Source of the DNA: Sulfurovum sp.
GTDB taxonomy: Bacteria; Campylobacterota; Campylobacteria; Campylobacterales; Sulfurovaceae
Reading direction: 5' to 3'
DNA: 42,189 bases
Assembly: GCA_030826885.1 (NCBI GenBank)
Contig: JAUUDF010000043.1
Coordinates: 1 to 42,189 of the forward strand
Of this stretch, positions 24,421 through 31,999 are shown piece after piece. The translations under genes were made by a program, and so were the position numbers. Numbering within the stretch: position 1 is the first letter of the stretch; the number at the start of each line of letters is the position of its first letter. The notes under the pieces were generated by a model that had not been told where the DNA came from, did not search any database, and saw only the letters and a list, made by a program, of their open reading frames with translations.

Positions 24421-25959
24421 TCACTCCAGTATGCTAAAATCTTTCCGGCTGTAGACAACCAGTTGTATGCGCTTATAATACCCAATGTGTGCTACAGCTA
24501 TCTTGAGTCTGCTCCCCTCCGGCGGCGTCAGTTTCCGGTTTTTAAAGTAAATGGGTATTTTTCTACTCTGAGTATATAAATATCCTCTTTTGTATGTCCC
24601 GGTGATATTCTGTACAATTTCATTCTGTCTAAGATTTGAAAGGGTCGCACCGTACAGAGCTGTATCAACGTTCCCTCTTTCTCTCAGTACAACCATATCG
24701 GTAATCTCTTTGAGTCCTTTATAGGTATGTATCTGCCGAACACGAACATTATAAACTCCGCCCTCCTTCAACCCTTTTACAGCGCCAAAAACAAAAATCC
24801 CCCTACCCTTGGGCCTATCTTTTAGCACCGCATATCGCCCTCTTTTCAACACAACGGCCGCATTGTGAATATCGACAGGTACATCCAGCCGTTCTTTGTC
24901 ATAGAGCATACCTATATTACCTACTACAGCCGGTTTGGCATAGTCTCTATCGGATTTTTTATAGGGTTTTGTATCAAAGCGTGCAGAGATGGGCAGGTGG
25001 TCGGAGTATCCTTTTCCGGTATGTCTGCCGCCTTTGATTTCCCAGCTGTTGATGTAGCCTTTTTTGCTTAAAAGATAACCCGTTTTAAATACATTAAACG
25101 AGTCGTTGACATAGTCGATCCCCTTGCCGTCGAACATCGATGGGGGAAGCAGTATATGATCGAGCGTGCTTTTACGTCCATAAAAAGTATGACTCCACCT
25201 TTTGCCGTAGGGCAGCTCCAGCCAGAGGTCATAGTGCGCCCCGGGCGTACCCAAAATTGCCGTCTCCGTTACAGGTTTTCCGTTAAATACCGTTTTAAGC
25301 AGATGATTCATGCCAATACGTCCCTCTGTATCATCAAGGCGATTGGCAAGGCTCAAATGAGCATCGTAGTCGGTATTGAAATCCCCAAGAATAATGTATT
25401 CTTTGTTTGAAGGCATGCTTGAGAGTCGTTTCGCTAGTGTTTTAGCATAGGCAATACGTTTACTCTCGTATCCTTTGCGGCTTTTGGATTTCCAATGGTT
25501 GACAAAAAGGGTCAATGCATGCCCCTCTACCGATACCTCGGCTTCAAGAATGTTGCGTACACGTGGCGAGTAACTTACCCGAAGTTCTTTTATTTGGCGA
25601 AGAGGAAAGCGCGAAAGCAGCGCCACCTGAATAGGTGCGCCTTTTTTGTGGGTAATCGCTCCATATCCATACTTACATCCGCTGCGCTGCAGAAGACGGC
25701 GAAGTCTGTTGAAAATATGTTCGTTCTCTATCTCCTGCAAACCGACAATATCGGCATCGAGATCACACAGCACCTCTGCTGTATGGAGCAGTTTTTTCTC
25801 TACGATCGCTTTTGTCCAGTGGTGTCTGCCGGGGACAAACTCGTCATACTCCGTACCGTCATAGCATGCATCAAAAAGATTCTCCACATTGTAACTGGCA
25901 ACCTTGAAGGGTTTGGCAAACAGTAGAAGGGGAATCAGTAAAAGTAAGTATCGTTTCAT
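24421..25959 (-). CDS. Exported endonuclease/exonuclease/phosphatase-family protein
   Basis: 512 residues. An N-terminal signal peptide (MKRYLLLLIPLLLFAKPF) is followed by the EEP fold: ASYNVENLFD (20-30), GLQEIENEHIF (about 73-83), LFVNHWKSKSR, ILGDFNTDYD, STLDHILLP and YSDHLPISARF, which hold all the metal and catalytic residues (N, E, H, D, N, D, H). The C-terminal ~170 residues form a beta-rich domain resembling OB folds of extracellular nucleases (RGIFVFGAVKGLKEGGVYNVRVRQI). It is likely a periplasmic or secreted DNase used for scavenging DNA or phosphate. No SD is seen; a TATACT box lies six bases before the ATG. Confidence 0.88.
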   Translation of the reverse strand: MKRYLLLLIPLLLFAKPFKVASYNVENLFDACYDGTEYDEFVPGRHHWTKAIVEKKLLHTAEVLCDLDADIVGLQEIENEHIFNRLRRLLQRSGCKYGYGAITHKKGAPIQVALLSRFPLRQIKELRVSYSPRVRNILEAEVSVEGHALTLFVNHWKSKSRKGYESKRIAYAKTLAKRLSSMPSNKEYIILGDFNTDYDAHLSLANRLDDTEGRIGMNHLLKTVFNGKPVTETAILGTPGAHYDLWLELPYGKRWSHTFYGRKSTLDHILLPPSMFDGKGIDYVNDSFNVFKTGYLLSKKGYINSWEIKGGRHTGKGYSDHLPISARFDTKPYKKSDRDYAKPAVVGNIGMLYDKERLDVPVDIHNAAVVLKRGRYAVLKDRPKGRGIFVFGAVKGLKEGGVYNVRVRQIHTYKGLKEITDMVVLRERGNVDTALYGATLSNLRQNEIVQNITGTYKRGYLYTQSRKIPIYFKNRKLTPPEGSRLKIAVAHIGYYKRIQLVVYSRKDFSILE

Positions 25960-25965
25960 AAAGAG

Positions 25966-25971
25966 AGTATA
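25966..25971 (-). promoter_or_regulatory. -10 box immediately before nuclease start codon
   Basis: TATACT on the minus strand with six bases before ATG 25959, which would place the transcription start at the start codon. No SD-like sequence lies between them. Confidence 0.5.
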
Positions 25972-26009
25972 GCGAAGGAAAAATCACATAGAGAAAAAAT
26001 ATGTCACTT

Positions 26010-26045
26010 TGAAAGAAAAATGAGCAACGCAGGAAAACCCTGCAT
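26010..26045 (-). terminator. Weak hairpin terminator after DUF937 gene
   Basis: On the minus strand GCAGG and CCTGC (26039-26043 and 26029-26033) form a 5-bp stem, followed at a short distance by CATTTTTCTTTC. Weak but in the right place. Confidence 0.4.
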
Positions 26046-26053
26046 TTGGCAGT

Positions 26054-26500
26054 TTACCCGAACATTTTTCCAAGCATATTCATCGCACCGCCGACACCGC
26101 CAACCTGAGAAAGAAGGTCATCGACCATGGAGTTCTCCCCACTTGTCGCCTGGTCAACCACCTGAGGAAGTGCATCAGCCAATGCACCCGCAGCACTCTC
26201 TTCGTTCAGACCAAGCTGTGAAGCAAACTCGGAAATTTTGTCTGAACCAAGAAGGTCCTTGACCTGATCAAGAGAGATCGATGCATTCTCACCGCTGCCA
26301 AGCCATGACCCGACAATTTCACCCAAACCATTCTGCGAGAGCCCGCTTACCAGTGAAGCCAGATCAAGCCCACCTTCTTCATTACCGAGTAGACCGCCCA
26401 GCGCATTGGCGATATCACCAATATCCAAACCTGTCGTTGCATCATCGCTGTTGTTTTGAATAAGTTCTCCACCCATTCTTAAAAGATCGTTAATATCCAT
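26054..26500 (-). CDS. DUF937 (YidB-like) protein
   Basis: 148 residues from ATG 26500, preferred over 26530 because GAGGAG lies seven bases upstream. No signal peptide, no membrane segment. Repeated short helices joined by Gly/Asn-rich turns (IANALGGLLGNEEGGLDLASLVSGL, IVGSWLGSGENASISLDQVKDLLGSDKISEFASQLGL) match DUF937. The block around 60-110 with SWLGSGENASIS is the typical core. Members are widespread and uncharacterised. Strongly acidic. Same strand as cvfB, 60 bases after it, probably a separate or second cistron. Confidence 0.85.
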   Translation of the reverse strand: MDINDLLRMGGELIQNNSDDATTGLDIGDIANALGGLLGNEEGGLDLASLVSGLSQNGLGEIVGSWLGSGENASISLDQVKDLLGSDKISEFASQLGLNEESAAGALADALPQVVDQATSGENSMVDDLLSQVGGVGGAMNMLGKMFG

Positions 26501-26560
26501 TTTTGGCTCCTCTATTGTGGTATATTCCAATTATGCCGTATCATTATCTGTAAATTATTA

Positions 26561-27427
26561 CTATTTGGGCAGACCGATCGCATCTTCATGCAGCACAATA
26601 CGTCCATCTTCGATGAGTGCCGTCAGGGTACGTTTGAAATTCTTTTTGCTCATCCCAAACACCTTTTTGATCTCCTCGGCATCGCTTTTGTAGGTAAAGG
26701 GCATCCTGCCGTCGGCTTCTTTAAGCAGTTGCAGAATTGCCCCTTCCGCCTGGGTGATCTTCGCCTGTATGCCGATGGGCTGCAGCGAAAGGTCAAGCTT
26801 GCCGTCTTTGCGTACCTGTTTGATGTACACCTCCCGTTTGTCCCCGACCCTTAACGGTTCGAATATCTCATTGGAAAAGAGCATTCCCTCGTACTGATTG
26901 TCGGCAACCACTTTGTATCCAAGCGGTGTCTTCGCCAGCACGATGGCATCGAACCGCTTGTTTGGATGCAGTCCTTTCATATTGCGGTTGAGATACTTGC
27001 CTATCTTCTGCGTACCGTAGAGCCTGCCGGTCTGTTCATCCAGGCAGACACGCAGTATATATTTTTTACCGATATGAAAATGCTCTTTTTGCTGCGAAAG
27101 CGGCACAAAAAGGTCTTTGGGCAGTCCCCAGTTTACAAAAGCGCCGTAGCTTTTGTAGTCTACCACCGTAAAATAGCCATACTCCCCGAGTTTTGCATAA
27201 GGCATTTTGGTTGTCGCAACAGGTCTGTCCTCACTGTCCGTATAGACAAAGACATCGAGCAAAGAACCCATCGGCATCTCATCTTCCATAATGTAAATGT
27301 TCGGCAGCAGTACTTCCTCTTTGTCTTTGGCACTGAGATAGTAGCCGTAATCCGTGTCACGTTCTATTTTGAGGGTATTGATCTCTCCGATAGCGATATG
27401 GTCGTTTTGGGGTTTTGTCTGAGGCAT
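26561..27427 (-). CDS. cvfB: S1-type RNA-binding protein of the CvfB family
   Basis: 288 residues. CvfB proteins have three S1/OB domains and a C-terminal winged helix, and regulate virulence genes in Staphylococcus; the bacterial role elsewhere is not settled. Here: an N-terminal OB (14-75), a second with GYFTVVDYKSYGAFVNWGLPKDLFVPLSQQ (about 83-112), a third with LGYKVVADNQYEGMLFSNEIF and GDKREVYIKQVRKDGKLDLSLQP (165-218), then the winged helix FTYKSDAEEIKKVFGMSKKNFKRTLTALIEDGRI. No clear SD is present before ATG 27427, and a TATAAC box lies 8 bases upstream, so a very short leader is possible. Divergent from the Msr cluster. Confidence 0.9.
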   Translation of the reverse strand: MPQTKPQNDHIAIGEINTLKIERDTDYGYYLSAKDKEEVLLPNIYIMEDEMPMGSLLDVFVYTDSEDRPVATTKMPYAKLGEYGYFTVVDYKSYGAFVNWGLPKDLFVPLSQQKEHFHIGKKYILRVCLDEQTGRLYGTQKIGKYLNRNMKGLHPNKRFDAIVLAKTPLGYKVVADNQYEGMLFSNEIFEPLRVGDKREVYIKQVRKDGKLDLSLQPIGIQAKITQAEGAILQLLKEADGRMPFTYKSDAEEIKKVFGMSKKNFKRTLTALIEDGRIVLHEDAIGLPK

Positions 27428-27437
27428 GTTGTTCCGT

Positions 27438-27443
27438 TATAAT
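27438..27443 (+). promoter_or_regulatory. Probable -10 box of the Msr cluster
   Basis: TATAAT 101 bases upstream of the fusion gene ATG, giving a leader of about 95 bases. The A/T-rich block also serves the divergent cvfB gene, whose TATAAC/TATTAT overlaps it on the other strand. Confidence 0.5.
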
Positions 27444-27544
27444 AATGTGTCGTGATTTGCTCACGTATGGTATGTGGTATTATAGCGATTTTTACACACA
27501 ACTACACACTCTCATGCTACACTTACAAAAAAAAGGATCGTTTT

Positions 27545-28795
27545 ATGCGAACATTTTTACTGATCATAGGTCTGACGCTTGCTCTTGCAGCCAAAACCCA
27601 GACCATTGTCTTTGCAGCAGGGTGTTTCTGGGGCGTGGAGAAACACTTTGAAAATCTTCCGGGTGTTACCGATGCTGTCTCGGGCTATGCCGGAGGGAAC
27701 TACCCTGACCCTGACTATGACAAAGTACTTAAATACCGTCACCATGCATCCAAAGGCATTGTCAACTATGCAGAGTCTGTCAAGGTCACCTATGATGACA
27801 GCACCATTTCCACGGAAGCGCTCATCAAGTCGTTCTGGGAGCTTCATGATCCAACGCAGGGCAATCGTCAGGGTAACGACCGAGGGAACAACTATCGTTC
27901 CGCCATTTACTATACGACCCAGGAGCAAAAAAATATCGCCGAATCGACCAAAGCGGTCTTTCAGAAACTACTGAGCAAAGCCGGTTACGGTACCATCACC
28001 ACCGAGATCAAACCGCTTGATCGTTTCTACCCTGCCGAGTCATATCATCAGGACTATCTTAAGAAAAATCCTTTTGGCTACTGTCCCAACCATGCGACGG
28101 GCGTGAAGTTCAGTAAAGCCTCAAAAAAAACGGATACCAGAACCATTACCCCGCTCAAAGGCAAAGAGGTTCTTGTCATTGAAGCACCCCACTGTGCATT
28201 TTGTGAAGCCTTCAAGATGGATGTCCTCGATCACTACCACGGTACTTTGCCGATGCGTACGGCCTATACGTCACAACTTCAGGGGTTTACCCTCAAAGAG
28301 AATATCCAGGGTACTCCGACAATCCTTTTTATCGAAAACGGCAAGGAGCGCTATCGGTATGTCGGGTATCTGGATGAAAAGGCGTTCTACAAAATGCTCG
28401 GAGCCTTCAAGCTTGGCGAAAAAAGCGAGGCTTTCAATGTCGCGTACCGCAAAAGTACCGACAGCCGTTTTTGTAAACGCTATGAAAAATTCAAACATAC
28501 AGGCGACGGGGTCTTCATCGATACGATAAGCGGTGATATTCTCTTCGATACCCGTGACCGTTTCGATTCAGGTTCGGGTTGGCTGAGCTTTTTCAAAGCT
28601 GTAGACGGTGCCGTCATCGAAAAAGAAGACAACAGTTACGGAATGCACCGCATAGAGATTATCGCCAAAAAATCAGGCGCCCACCTCGGACATGTTTTCA
28701 ACGATGCACCCGGAGGTAAAAGACGCTTCTGTATCAATGCCACAGTACTGGAATTTGTGCCCAGAGACAAACTTAAAGAGAGACAAAAGAGATAA
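27545..28795 (+). CDS. msrAB: Exported MsrA-thioredoxin-MsrB fusion, methionine sulfoxide reductase
   Basis: 416 residues from ATG 27545 (AAGGA upstream; the longer reading to 27452 lacks an SD). A signal peptide (1 to about 16) is followed directly by MsrA: catalytic Cys27 in GCFWG, HDPTQGNRQGNDRGNNYRS (101-119), and resolving Cys180. Residues about 200-290 form a thioredoxin-like domain with C217-A-F-C220. Residues about 305-405 are MsrB: FDSGSGWLSFF, HLGHVFND and catalytic Cys396 in RRFCINAT. The MsrB zinc CxxC pairs are replaced (D326/S329 and A374/S377). It should repair both Met-S-oxide and Met-R-oxide in the periplasm and take electrons through its own thioredoxin module. Neisseria PilB has the same three modules but in the order Trx-MsrA-MsrB. 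Cotranscribed with the next gene. Confidence 0.93.
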   Translation: MRTFLLIIGLTLALAAKTQTIVFAAGCFWGVEKHFENLPGVTDAVSGYAGGNYPDPDYDKVLKYRHHASKGIVNYAESVKVTYDDSTISTEALIKSFWELHDPTQGNRQGNDRGNNYRSAIYYTTQEQKNIAESTKAVFQKLLSKAGYGTITTEIKPLDRFYPAESYHQDYLKKNPFGYCPNHATGVKFSKASKKTDTRTITPLKGKEVLVIEAPHCAFCEAFKMDVLDHYHGTLPMRTAYTSQLQGFTLKENIQGTPTILFIENGKERYRYVGYLDEKAFYKMLGAFKLGEKSEAFNVAYRKSTDSRFCKRYEKFKHTGDGVFIDTISGDILFDTRDRFDSGSGWLSFFKAVDGAVIEKEDNSYGMHRIEIIAKKSGAHLGHVFNDAPGGKRRFCINATVLEFVPRDKLKERQKR

Positions 28796-29286
28796 TGCAA
28801 AAAATCGGTTTGGGAGGAGGATGCCACTGGTGTACCGAAGCGATCTTCCAGTCACTCAGAGGTGTCGATCTCGTTGAACAGGGCTGGATCGGTGCGGCAG
28901 ATATCGGTGAGAGCACTCCGAGTGAAGCGGTCATCGTGCACTTTGACCCTACACTGATATCGCTGGAAGTGCTCATCGGCATCCACCTCCATACACACAA
29001 TGCCACTTCCAATCATACCTTCAGAGCAAAATATCGCTCCGCAGTCTACAGCTTCAACGAGGCACAGCATAGTGAGGCTGCATCCATACTACGGCAAAAA
29101 CAGTCACTTTTTGACAAACCGCTTGTTACCGGTGTCTACAGATTCGCTACGTTCCGACGCAATCTCCCGCAATACCTCAACTACTACAGACGCGATCCCC
29201 AAAAGCTCTTTTGCCAGACAAGAATCACACCCAAACTGAAGATCTTGATGAAACAATACGAAGCATTCTATCAGTCTCTGCAGTGA
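28795..29286 (+). CDS. Divergent MsrA-like protein
   Basis: 163 residues; ATG 28795 shares a base with the fusion stop (TAATG). The MsrA fold is recognisable: GLGGGCHWCTEAIFQSLRGV (5-24), with Cys10 at the catalytic place and the following Glu kept, then SEAVIVHFDP, RAKYRSAVY and YLNYYRRDPQKLFC. However GCFWG has become GCHWC, giving a CxxC pair, and the substrate motif HDPT-x-NRQGND is lost (THNATSNHTF). No signal peptide, so cytoplasmic. It may reduce a different substrate or act by disulfide exchange. I would not call it a proven MsrA. Confidence 0.82.
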   Translation: MQKIGLGGGCHWCTEAIFQSLRGVDLVEQGWIGAADIGESTPSEAVIVHFDPTLISLEVLIGIHLHTHNATSNHTFRAKYRSAVYSFNEAQHSEAASILRQKQSLFDKPLVTGVYRFATFRRNLPQYLNYYRRDPQKLFCQTRITPKLKILMKQYEAFYQSLQ

Positions 29287-29357
29287 GATTCGCTTTCTTG
29301 TTTGATCATCTGCCATAAAAAACGCTATAGTACAACAAAAGTTCAGGAGAAATCACC

Positions 29358-29723
29358 ATGGCCTATAACGAACTCACTGAAGAGGAAAAATATGTGATCC
29401 TCAATAAAGGAACAGAGCGCGCCTTTACAGGCAAATTCTGGGACCACCATGCAAACGGTACCTATGTCTGTCGCCAGTGCAACGCGCCGCTTTTCAGCTC
29501 AGAGGCGAAATTTGACAGCGGAACAGGATGGCCGAGTTTCGATGATGCACTTCCCGGCGCTGTGAAAGAACTCCCCGATGCAGACGGCAGACGTGTCGAG
29601 ATCGTCTGTGCCAACTGCGGCGGACATCTGGGGCATGTATTTAAAGGCGAAGGCTTCACCCCCAAAATGACACGCCACTGTGTCAACTCCATCTCGCTTG
29701 ACTTTGTCGGCAAAGAAGCCTAA
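29358..29723 (+). CDS. msrB: Peptide-methionine (R)-S-oxide reductase MsrB (zinc type)
   Basis: 121 residues, AGGAGA before ATG 29358. Cytoplasmic stand-alone MsrB: MAYNELTEEEKYVILNKGTERAFTGKFW, two zinc CxxC pairs (CRQC about 36-39 and CANC about 85-88), FDSGTGWPSF, GHLGHVF and catalytic Cys in TRHCVNSISLDF. It reduces methionine-R-sulfoxide in cytoplasmic proteins using thioredoxin. It lies 71 bases after the divergent MsrA gene, so three Msr cistrons run in one direction. A strong hairpin follows. Confidence 0.96.
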   Translation: MAYNELTEEEKYVILNKGTERAFTGKFWDHHANGTYVCRQCNAPLFSSEAKFDSGTGWPSFDDALPGAVKELPDADGRRVEIVCANCGGHLGHVFKGEGFTPKMTRHCVNSISLDFVGKEA

Positions 29724-29744
29724 TAGATGTTCATTCTATAAGTG

Positions 29745-29770
29745 TATGCCGTTTCTGTAGAAACGGCATA
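29745..29770 (+). terminator. Perfect 11-bp hairpin ending the Msr cluster
   Basis: TATGCCGTTTC (29745-29755) and GAAACGGCATA (29760-29770) pair perfectly around TGTA. The following TCTTCC is a poor T-run, so this may be a terminator or a 3' stability hairpin. Confidence 0.6.
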
Positions 29771-29834
29771 TCTTCCTACACCTCTTCTATCCCTCTTGAA
29801 CATCTTTCCTCTGTACAAATAATTTATTTTGCTC

Positions 29835-29840
29835 TATAAT
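29835..29840 (+). promoter_or_regulatory. -10 box of the EAL protein gene
   Basis: TATAAT followed by an A-rich start region. The expected leader to ATG 29919 is about 72 bases, with no strong SD (AAAGTGG about 10 bases upstream). Confidence 0.6.
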
Positions 29841-29918
29841 AAAAAAAGATACATATGTTTTGGGGCTTCACCAAGCAACCATTTAACCCTTATAAAAAGA
29901 TAAAGTGGTAATAAAACA

Positions 29919-31943
29919 ATGGGCTATTTAGAGATTATTCAGGAGAATCTGGATGATATTTTTGTACATATCAGACAAAGCATTCATCAAGATGAAGCAC
30001 TGCGAGAGTTTACAGGTAATCAGGAAAAGCTTGAAACGTTTATCAAAGCACAAGAAGATATCCTCAAACGCTATCTATGTGACTTTGAAAGCGATATAGA
30101 GGTCGATGAGCATTATTATTGGGAATTTTACAGAGATCTCGATATCCCCTACTCTGTAGTGTACAACAGTATCCAGCTTCTGCGTTCTCTTTTGATGCAG
30201 GTGATTGTACAGTCGATTACTGACAAGTCAAAATGTCTGCAAATAGACACCTATCTGCATAGGATGATTGAGTGTATCTCCAAGATCTATATCAAAAAAA
30301 ATATCTATGTTCTCAAAGAGATGAACAAGTCGGCCTTTCGTAACTACCTTCTTTTTCGTTCACACCTGGATTTCATTGAGTCACTAATATACTCTATAGA
30401 GCAGGATGATCTAAAAAACTTTCCTCTAAATTCTGCCGAGTCATGTCAGTTTCACGAACAGATGCACTATCCTGAGTCTCTTATGGTATGTATGGATACA
30501 CAGCTATGTACATACCTTTATGACATACATGTTCTTGTACACAAGAGAGCCAATACCTTCTACCTTTTTTATAAAAAAGGCGAATATATTCAGGCACATA
30601 TTGCGTTTAAAGAACTGATCGAAATAGTAATGAACTTTAACAGAAATATCACCGAACTCTATTTTTTGACCTATGCACACGCTGAAGAGAGTATGCTGCG
30701 TCTGTTGGAGCAGCTCCTGTACAAAGAGAAAAACATCTATCTGACCCTCATTGATTTCAAAGGGCTGCATGCACTCAACGCTATGTATGGAGAAAAAACT
30801 GTCAATCAGATACTTTCAACGATTGATACACATCTTCAAAAAATCGTTCATGACAGAGAAGATAAAATACTGCTTGTCAAAGGAACAACTGCCAATTACT
30901 ATATGCTCAATATCGGTTTGGATGAATCTCTTTTTGCGCAAATCCTCTCTGAACTTTATACTACAGTGAACTGTCAACACATGATCGATCACAAAGAGAT
31001 TATGATCGAAGCAGTCGTTGCCTCCCTTCAGATGGGATTTTTTCAGGGAAATACACATCATGATTTTAGAAAATTGCTTTTGCATCTCAAAGAAGAGGCG
31101 AAGATGTACACAACACACCATCTTGTTTTTGAAAAATCGGATCTGCAAGAGTTGCAGAACTGGCTTATCAGCAACCAACAAAACCTAAACTTTATCATCG
31201 AAAAACTTCAACAGAGAGCCATTGATGTCATGTTCCAGCCCATTTTCAATATCCACAGTGGAGAATATGATAGTCTGGAGGTACTTGCAAGAATCAAAGA
31301 TGGCACACACTATATCCCTGCAGGAAGATTCATACAGAGCATCTACAGCCTTGGCAAGATAGAAGAACTGGATCTATTGGTACTCGACAAAATACAAGAG
31401 TATCAACAAGAGATCAACCTGCTCTCCAAAAAACTCTTTATCAATGTCAGCTACACTTCCCTACAGGATTTACGCTACCAGAAGAAACTCGAACAACTCA
31501 TAGAAACCTTCGGAAATGAACAGTTCATTTTCGAACTGACAGAACAAAATATTGTCGAAAATACTGATCTTATTGTCGATCTCCACCAACGATTCGGTAT
31601 ACAGTTTGCCGTAGATGACTTCGGTAGCGGTTTTTCTTCACTCAAAATGGTTTCCGATCTTACAGCACAAGGGATACTGAAAGTTTTAAAGATAGATGGA
31701 TCCTTGATAAAAAATATCGATACACATACCAATGATTGTAAAATTGTGGCAAACATTGCAAAACTCTGCCGCTCTCTGGAGATAGACTCTGTGGCTGAAT
31801 TCATTGAAAAGAAAAGTATTCTGGACAAACTCTCAAAGATGGGAATAACCTATGCCCAGGGGTATCTGCTCTCTGAGCCAAAGTTGCTCGACCAGATTCT
31901 GGTTGAAACTCTCAATGGTATGACACCGAACAAAATTATCTGA
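29919..31943 (+). CDS. EAL-domain cyclic-di-GMP phosphodiesterase with degenerate GGDEF
   Basis: 674 residues, no membrane segment or signal peptide. Residues 1 to about 260 are all-helical and of unknown type (possibly a helical sensory module; tryptophan- and tyrosine-rich around 66-85). Residues about 270-405 look like a degenerate GGDEF domain: the LTLIDFKGLHALNAMYGEKTVNQIL strand-helix is kept but the GGDEF signature is replaced (KGTTANYYMLN). Residues 415-665 are an EAL domain with all metal and catalytic positions present: E454 (EVL), N509, E542 (ELTE), D566/D567 (DDFGSG), K591, E627 and Q647. So c-di-GMP hydrolysis is expected, with the GGDEF part inactive or regulatory. It is monocistronic and converges on dsbD. 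Confidence 0.92.
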   Translation: MGYLEIIQENLDDIFVHIRQSIHQDEALREFTGNQEKLETFIKAQEDILKRYLCDFESDIEVDEHYYWEFYRDLDIPYSVVYNSIQLLRSLLMQVIVQSITDKSKCLQIDTYLHRMIECISKIYIKKNIYVLKEMNKSAFRNYLLFRSHLDFIESLIYSIEQDDLKNFPLNSAESCQFHEQMHYPESLMVCMDTQLCTYLYDIHVLVHKRANTFYLFYKKGEYIQAHIAFKELIEIVMNFNRNITELYFLTYAHAEESMLRLLEQLLYKEKNIYLTLIDFKGLHALNAMYGEKTVNQILSTIDTHLQKIVHDREDKILLVKGTTANYYMLNIGLDESLFAQILSELYTTVNCQHMIDHKEIMIEAVVASLQMGFFQGNTHHDFRKLLLHLKEEAKMYTTHHLVFEKSDLQELQNWLISNQQNLNFIIEKLQQRAIDVMFQPIFNIHSGEYDSLEVLARIKDGTHYIPAGRFIQSIYSLGKIEELDLLVLDKIQEYQQEINLLSKKLFINVSYTSLQDLRYQKKLEQLIETFGNEQFIFELTEQNIVENTDLIVDLHQRFGIQFAVDDFGSGFSSLKMVSDLTAQGILKVLKIDGSLIKNIDTHTNDCKIVANIAKLCRSLEIDSVAEFIEKKSILDKLSKMGITYAQGYLLSEPKLLDQILVETLNGMTPNKII

Positions 31944-31999
31944 CAATGCGACCAGGCTACTTGGTTGTATTCAGAACCTCAACCGACTGAATCTATCGT

